From an uncultured Clostridium sp. (GTDB lineage Bacteria; Bacillota_A; Clostridia; TANB77; CAG-508): DNA of 19,480 bases. Positions 14,633 through 19,480 of the stretch are shown in pieces (within the stretch, counting starts at the first letter, position 1; the number at the start of each line of letters is the position of its first letter). The stretch spans positions 1 to 19,480 of the forward strand of contig CAMLYR010000021.1 of the NCBI GenBank assembly GCA_946491915.1, in the 5' to 3' direction. The position numbers were made by a program, and so were the translations under genes. The notes below the pieces were generated by a model, which saw nothing but the letters and a program-made list of their open reading frames with translations, made no database searches and was not told the origin of the DNA.

Positions 14633-17600
14633 AATTATTCTTCAATTTCATAGATAACAATTTTGATATACCATTTTCCTCCATGGTAATTCCATAAACC
14701 GTATCTGCTGCTTCCATCGTTCCTTTTCTATGTGTAATCACTAAGAATTGCGTATTTTTAGAAAATTTCTTTAAATATTCTGCATATCGATAAACATTGA
14801 CATCATCTAATGCTGCTTCTATCTCATCTAATACACAGAATGGTGCTGGATTGATTTTTAAAATAGCAAATAACAAAGCAATCGCTGTAAATGCTTTTTC
14901 TCCTCCAGATAATAACATCATATTTTGTAATTTCTTTCCTGGTGGTTGTACGGTTATTTCTATTCCACATTCTAAAATATTGTCTTTATCTTCTAATCGT
15001 AAACTTGCAGTTCCTCCACCAAATAATTCTTTAAATACTTCTGCAAAATTTTTGTTAATCATCTCAAATTTTTCTTTAAATTGCTCTTTCATGATACTTG
15101 TCATATCAGAAATAATCTTTCTTAATTTTGCCATTGTACTTTCCAAATCCACTCTTTGTTCACACATAAAATCATATCTATCTTTTAAGTTCTTATATTC
15201 TTCTATTGAATCAACATTTACACTTCCCAATTCCTTAATTTCATTTCGTAATTCTTTTACTTTTTTCTGTGTTAATTGTACATTTTCTGGTTTTCTGTAA
15301 TCTACGACATTGTTTGGTGTTAATTCATACTCTTCCCACATTTTATTGATGATTCCATTAATGTCTTCTTCTAGTTTCGTTTTCTTAACATCTATTTTTA
15401 CCATTTGTGATTTCAAATCTTCAATCATTTTTAATTTGTTGTTAATTTCCTCTTCTTGCTCTGCTAATTTTTCATTCTTTTGAACTCTCTTTTCTTTTAG
15501 TTCTTCTATTTTAGAACCACTATTTTTTACTTCTTCTTTAATCTTTTCTATCTTTTCTTTGATTTCTTCAATTGCCTTTTCCAAATTAAAATTATCTTGT
15601 TTGATTTGCTCAATTTGCGTCTTTTTATTTTCAATACTTCTATTTGTACTTTCGATTTCAGAATGAATTCTTTCTTGAATTTCCTCTATTGAAGTTTCAC
15701 TTTCATCAAATGAAGATACAGAAATTTTTAAATTGGTAATATCAAAATTCAAATCATCTACATATTTTTGATTATCTTTATTTAGTTCCGCAAATTCTGT
15801 AATGATTTTTTTCAATTTTTCGTTTTCTTCATTAATGGCTTGTATTTTTTCTTGGAAGTCTGTTTTATTCTTCATACTTTGTTCTTTTTGTTCTTCCAAT
15901 TTTTTGCTTTCTTCTTTTAGTTTATTTAATCTTGTTTCTATTCTCGTAATATTTTCCTCTATGCTATTGATTTTCTCTTTTCCTGTTGCATATGTAATTT
16001 CAATTTCTTGCAATTCTTTTTCAAAAGAGGATGCCTTTTCTAATACATGTTCAATAGACTCTTGATATGTTTCTTTTTCCTTTTCAAGTTTTTGTATTTG
16101 TTCTTCTAATTTCTTAATTTCTTTTTGTAGCTTTTCAATTTCTCTTCCTCTACCTAAGATATTGACTGTCTTTTTGGCAACAGAACCTCCTGTAATCGCT
16201 CCTGATGGATTAATGACATCTCCTTCTACTGTGATAATTCTAAAACTATATCCATTGTCTTTAGCAACCCTAATTGCTGTATCCATATCTTGTACAATGA
16301 CCGTTCTTCCTAATAGATTTTGAATAATATTTTCATATTTTTTGCTATATCGAATTAAATCTGAAGCAATTCCGATAATTCCTGTATTTTTACCTCTAAT
16401 TTTTTCAAGTTTTTTTCCTTTCACTGATGAAATTGGTAAAAATGATGCCCTTCCTAAATTATTTTTTCTTAAATGTTCAATCAATCTTTTTGCATCTTCT
16501 TCATTTTCTGTTACAATATTTTGCAAACTACTTCCTAAACACATTTCAATTGCTGTTTGATATTCTTCTGGTACTTCTATAATATTTGCTAAAACACCAT
16601 ACATTCCTTTTCCTAATTCTTTTGTTGTCTCACAATCTTTTAATAATGTTTTAACACTTTTGATATATCCTTCTTTTTCTTTTTCTGTTTCTATTAAGAA
16701 TTTTAATTTTGATTCTTTGATTCTCTTTTCTCCTGAAAGCATATTGATTTTACTATCAAAATCTTTGATTTTCCTGTCTGCTTCTTGTTTTTCTTTATTT
16801 ACTTCTTCTAAATCTGTTAAAATTTTATTTCGTTTACTTTCTATTCCATAAAATTCTTTTGCAATCTCTTCTTTTTTCATTCTGGTATTATCTAGCTCAG
16901 AAATATTTCCAGTCATTTCATTTTTAATTTGTGTTTGCCTTTTTTGATAGTTTTGATAATTAATATCTTGCTCAGTAATACATGCTTGCAATTCATATTT
17001 TTTATCTGTATTTTCTTCTACTGTTTTCTTATGTTCTTCCATCTCTAATTCTTTGCTAGACAATTTTTTTGTAATTTCTGCCAATTCTTTTTCTTTTTCT
17101 TCTAACTCTTTTGCAAATTTTTCTCTATTTTGTTTTAAATTTTCTTTCTTTTCTTCTTTTTGTTTCTTCTCCTCTTCTAATTCTTTTATTCTTGCTGTTA
17201 ATTCTTCAATTTCTTTTTCAAATCTTTCTTTATTTTGTTTATTATTTTCAATTCTTGTATTAGACACATTAATATCAGAATTTAACATCTCAATTTCTTT
17301 TTTACTTTCAAATCCTAAATTAGACATCTCTTCAATGGATTCTGTAATATGATCAATTTCTGATTTTAATTCTTCTTTTAATGCTTTGATTCTTTCTAGT
17401 CTACCTTCTTCATCATTGCATTGTGTTTTATAAATTTCTTCATCTTTTACAATATCTTCTAATTCTTTTTTATATTTTTCTATATTGTATAAAAACAAAC
17501 CAATTTCAATATTTTTTAATTCTTCTCTTAAATTTAAATATTTTTTTGCTTTTTCTGCTTGTACTTTTAAGGGCTCTATATTGGTTTCAATTTCTGCTAG

Positions 17601-18182
17601 TATATCATTAATTCTAAGAAGATTTAATTTGGTATGTTCTAATTTTTTCTCACTTTCCGCTTTTCTTACTCTATATTTTACAATTCCTGCTGCTTCTTCA
17701 AAAATATGTCTTCTATCTTCTGATTTATTACTTAAAATTTCATCTATTTTTCCTTGCCCAATAATAGAATATCCATCTTTTCCAATACCTGTATCCATAA
17801 ATAATTCTAATACATCTTTTAATCTACATGGTACTTTATTAATATAGTAACCTGTTTCTCCACTTCTATATATTTTTCTTGTAACCGTTACTTCTGTATA
17901 TTCAATAGGCAAAGTTCCATCTGTATTATCAAATACCAATGATGCTTCTGCAAAACCTAATGATTTTCTATTTTGTGTACCTGCAAAGATAATATCTAGT
18001 GATTTAGAACCTCTTAATGATTTCATACTTTGTTCTCCAAGTACCCATCTGATAGCATCTGATATATTGCTTTTTCCAGAACCATTTGGTCCAATAACTG
18101 CCGTAATTCCTGGCATAAATTCTAATACAGTTTTATCTGCAAATGACTTAAATCCTTGTAATTCTAATCTTTTTAAATACAT
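14631..18182 (-). CDS. smc: Chromosome segregation ATPase SMC
   Basis: SMC forms a dimeric ring with ScpA/ScpB that compacts and segregates replicated chromosomes. The 1183 residues are full length. The N-terminal ATPase half has Walker A GPNGSGKS (31-38) and the R-loop region RSGETGYYINKVPCRLKD. A long coiled coil runs from about 165 to 505. The hinge (about 510-660) contains YGVLANIIEVPEEYQTAIE. The returning coiled coil ends near 1020, and the C-terminal half carries signature LLSGGEK (1090-1096) and Walker B FCVLDEIEAALDD (D1119/E1120). GAGGAG lies 7 bases before the ATG. The usual neighbours rnc and ftsY are not adjacent; ppaC is upstream and the tail converges with the orphan gene. Its own promoter is present. 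Confidence 0.98.
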   Translation of the reverse strand: MYLKRLELQGFKSFADKTVLEFMPGITAVIGPNGSGKSNISDAIRWVLGEQSMKSLRGSKSLDIIFAGTQNRKSLGFAEASLVFDNTDGTLPIEYTEVTVTRKIYRSGETGYYINKVPCRLKDVLELFMDTGIGKDGYSIIGQGKIDEILSNKSEDRRHIFEEAAGIVKYRVRKAESEKKLEHTKLNLLRINDILAEIETNIEPLKVQAEKAKKYLNLREELKNIEIGLFLYNIEKYKKELEDIVKDEEIYKTQCNDEEGRLERIKALKEELKSEIDHITESIEEMSNLGFESKKEIEMLNSDINVSNTRIENNKQNKERFEKEIEELTARIKELEEEKKQKEEKKENLKQNREKFAKELEEKEKELAEITKKLSSKELEMEEHKKTVEENTDKKYELQACITEQDINYQNYQKRQTQIKNEMTGNISELDNTRMKKEEIAKEFYGIESKRNKILTDLEEVNKEKQEADRKIKDFDSKINMLSGEKRIKESKLKFLIETEKEKEGYIKSVKTLLKDCETTKELGKGMYGVLANIIEVPEEYQTAIEMCLGSSLQNIVTENEEDAKRLIEHLRKNNLGRASFLPISSVKGKKLEKIRGKNTGIIGIASDLIRYSKKYENIIQNLLGRTVIVQDMDTAIRVAKDNGYSFRIITVEGDVINPSGAITGGSVAKKTVNILGRGREIEKLQKEIKKLEEQIQKLEKEKETYQESIEHVLEKASSFEKELQEIEITYATGKEKINSIEENITRIETRLNKLKEESKKLEEQKEQSMKNKTDFQEKIQAINEENEKLKKIITEFAELNKDNQKYVDDLNFDITNLKISVSSFDESETSIEEIQERIHSEIESTNRSIENKKTQIEQIKQDNFNLEKAIEEIKEKIEKIKEEVKNSGSKIEELKEKRVQKNEKLAEQEEEINNKLKMIEDLKSQMVKIDVKKTKLEEDINGIINKMWEEYELTPNNVVDYRKPENVQLTQKKVKELRNEIKELGSVNVDSIEEYKNLKDRYDFMCEQRVDLESTMAKLRKIISDMTSIMKEQFKEKFEMINKNFAEVFKELFGGGTASLRLEDKDNILECGIEITVQPPGKKLQNMMLLSGGEKAFTAIALLFAILKINPAPFCVLDEIEAALDDVNVYRYAEYLKKFSKNTQFLVITHRKGTMEAADTVYGITMEENGISKLLSMKLKNN

Positions 18183-18261
18183 GTATATCTCCTCTTTGTT
18201 ATGTTTATTTTTACTTATGTTTCTATTTATATATTTATTTTTCTAACATTTTTACTTTTAT

Positions 18262-18290
18262 ACTATATACTATTTTTGCCTAAAAAACAA
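18262..18290 (-). promoter_or_regulatory. smc promoter
   Basis: Minus-strand -35 TTGTTT (18285-18290), 17-base spacer, -10 TATAGT (18262-18267); an overlapping TATAAA follows. This would give a leader of about 70 bases. The rest of the gap (18291-18356) is AT-rich with no other feature seen. Confidence 0.5.
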
Positions 18291-18356
18291 GCAAATCTTT
18301 TATAATTCTATCCATAAAATTTTTATCATTCCTTATCCTTTTATTAAATAGAAATA

Positions 18357-18383
18357 GAGATTCTGACTATTTGTCAAAATCTC
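18357..18383 (-). terminator. Probable ppaC terminator
   Basis: GAGATT (18357-18362) pairs with AATCTC (18378-18383), with an inner GAC/GTC stem and a 2x2 internal loop. On the minus strand it is followed by the moderately U-rich TCTATTTCTATTT. It lies 20 bases past the ppaC stop. Confidence 0.55.
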
Positions 18384-18403
18384 CACTTTCATCACAACTA
18401 TTC

Positions 18404-19330
18404 TTACATATTTTTATCAATATCTGGTAATAATTGTTTCTTTCTTGAAACAACACCTGGTAAAAATGCTCTATTATTTTCTAATTTAACATCAAATGCC
18501 TTTTCTACTGCATCTGTTCTTTTTCCTAAAGCAATAATTTCTGAATTACTATTTAAAATATCTGTTATAGCAAATACAAATAATTGTAATCCTTTTTTCT
18601 CTATTTCGCTATTGATTGCACTTTCTAAATCTTTTTGTCTTTTTAAAACATCTTCGATGCTTACAGTATTTACTTGTGCAATCACAAATTTATTTCCATC
18701 TTTATCAAGATTTTTTGCATCTAAGTTTACTAATTCTGCTTCTGAAAAATCTCCTAAATCTGTTCCAGCTTTTAACATTTCTAATCCATATTCTTCAACA
18801 TTAATTTCTGCTATTTTTCCTAGTTCTTCTAATGCTTTTTTATCATGTTCTGTTGTTGTTGGTGATTTTAATAATAATGTATCTGATATGATGGCACTTG
18901 CCATTAAAATGGCTTCTTCTTTATTGATTTCATGTCCTAGTCTTTTATATTCTTCAAATAGAATCGTACAAGTACATCCATATGGTTTTGCTGTGTAATA
19001 TAAAGGTTCTGATGTTTCAAAATTTGCTATTCTGTGATGATCTGTTACTGACCAAATTTTAGCTTTTTCAATTCCTTCTACACTTTGATTGAATTCATTA
19101 TGGTCTACTAATGCTACACCTTGTCCATCTTCTATTTTATCCAACATTTCTGGTGCTTCTAAATGTAAATAATCTAATACATATTGAGTTTCTTTATTTA
19201 CTTTTCCTAATCGTTTAGCTACTGTACAATTCCAACCATTCTTCTTATCTAATCTTTCACTTACTAAACTTGCACAAATTGAATCTGTGTCTGGATTTTT
19301 ATGTCCAAATATAAATACTTCGTTTTCCAT
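18404..19330 (-). CDS. ppaC: Manganese-dependent inorganic pyrophosphatase
   Basis: A family II (DHH phosphoesterase) inorganic pyrophosphatase, which hydrolyses cytoplasmic pyrophosphate to phosphate and so drives biosynthesis forward. Counted from the first ATG (19336, 310 residues), metal ligands are H12, D16 and D18 (FGHKNPDTDS), D78 in LVDHNE and D99-H100-H101 in VTDHHR. The C-terminal DHHA2 domain ends with the substrate-binding SRKKQ. No CBS or DRTGG insert is present, so it is the short, non-nucleotide-regulated form. The second ATG (19330) is preferred because AGGAG lies 8 bases before it but only 2 before the first. It has its own near-perfect promoter. Confidence 0.97.
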   Translation of the reverse strand: MENEVFIFGHKNPDTDSICASLVSERLDKKNGWNCTVAKRLGKVNKETQYVLDYLHLEAPEMLDKIEDGQGVALVDHNEFNQSVEGIEKAKIWSVTDHHRIANFETSEPLYYTAKPYGCTCTILFEEYKRLGHEINKEEAILMASAIISDTLLLKSPTTTEHDKKALEELGKIAEINVEEYGLEMLKAGTDLGDFSEAELVNLDAKNLDKDGNKFVIAQVNTVSIEDVLKRQKDLESAINSEIEKKGLQLFVFAITDILNSNSEIIALGKRTDAVEKAFDVKLENNRAFLPGVVSRKKQLLPDIDKNM

Positions 19331-19368
19331 ATTCATTTCTCCTTTTTTCTCTTTTTATTATCTTATCT

Positions 19369-19397
19369 ATTATATTTTCATTTACGAAATTTGTCAA
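19369..19397 (-). promoter_or_regulatory. ppaC promoter, full sigma-A consensus
   Basis: On the minus strand TTGACA (19392-19397) and TATAAT (19369-19374) are separated by exactly 17 bases, the ideal vegetative promoter. Just upstream lies a palindrome with 6-bp arms AATCTT/AAGATT (19406-19419), a possible operator or UP-like AT element. Confidence 0.88.
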
Positions 19398-19480
19398 TAA
19401 TTAGAAATCTTAAAAGATTATTAAGTATGATTAATTTATGATAATGTCTTAAGTAATAACTTTTGAAAATGTCCCAAATA

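Noticed and set aside
14797..17847. Several plus-strand open frames opposite smc
   Set aside because: They lack ribosome binding sites and are the expected antisense shadows of a lysine/glutamate-rich coiled-coil gene.
18368..18378. TTTGTCAAA matching the Spo0A-box consensus
   Set aside because: It lies in the loop side of the ppaC terminator, well upstream of the smc promoter; a 9-base AT-rich match is expected by chance here.

Overview
The window is AT-rich Firmicutes chromosome, most likely from a spore-forming member of the Clostridia. The evidence is a full-length Spo0A, a YtaF-type sporulation membrane protein, strong GGAGG ribosome binding sites, frequent TTG/GTG starts and vegetative promoters close to the sigma-A consensus. 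No rRNA, tRNA, CRISPR array, transposase or phage structural gene was seen. Species cannot be named from the sequence alone.

Layout. 1-316 is non-coding and holds stable hairpins plus the spo0A terminator. 317-4582 carries four minus-strand genes: spo0A, a YigZ/IMPACT protein, a BaiN/HI0933-type flavoprotein and a PLP-dependent methionine gamma-lyase-like protein. Palindromic elements sit at the intergenic joints. 4818-5060 is a lone plus-strand gene for an 80-residue membrane protein; its ribosome binding site is exactly complementary to its own 3' UTR. 5227-6315 is the classical rpsF-ssb-rpsR operon (minus). 6480-7031 encodes an unknown four-helix membrane protein. 7224-10130 is a tight three-gene minus-strand cassette: an unrecognised 257-aa protein, a histidine phosphatase and a radical SAM enzyme. 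This is the best candidate for an undescribed pathway. 10273-12891 is a calcium-type P-type ATPase. 12923-13144 is a large non-coding foldback element. 13262-13924 is ytaF (plus). 14105-14569 is a plus-strand orphan gene behind a structured leader, with codon use unlike its neighbours. 14631-18182 is smc (minus) and 18404-19330 is the manganese-dependent pyrophosphatase gene (minus).

How it fits together. Most genes are core housekeeping (chromosome segregation, replication and translation, pyrophosphate removal, calcium export) or sporulation functions. The accessory parts are the radical SAM cassette, the 80-aa gene with its self-complementary mRNA, the orphan gene with a structured leader, and several unrelated intergenic inverted repeats. 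Several starts were placed by ribosome binding site spacing rather than by the longest reading frame (baiN, the histidine phosphatase, the 257-aa gene, ytaF, the 154-aa gene, ppaC).
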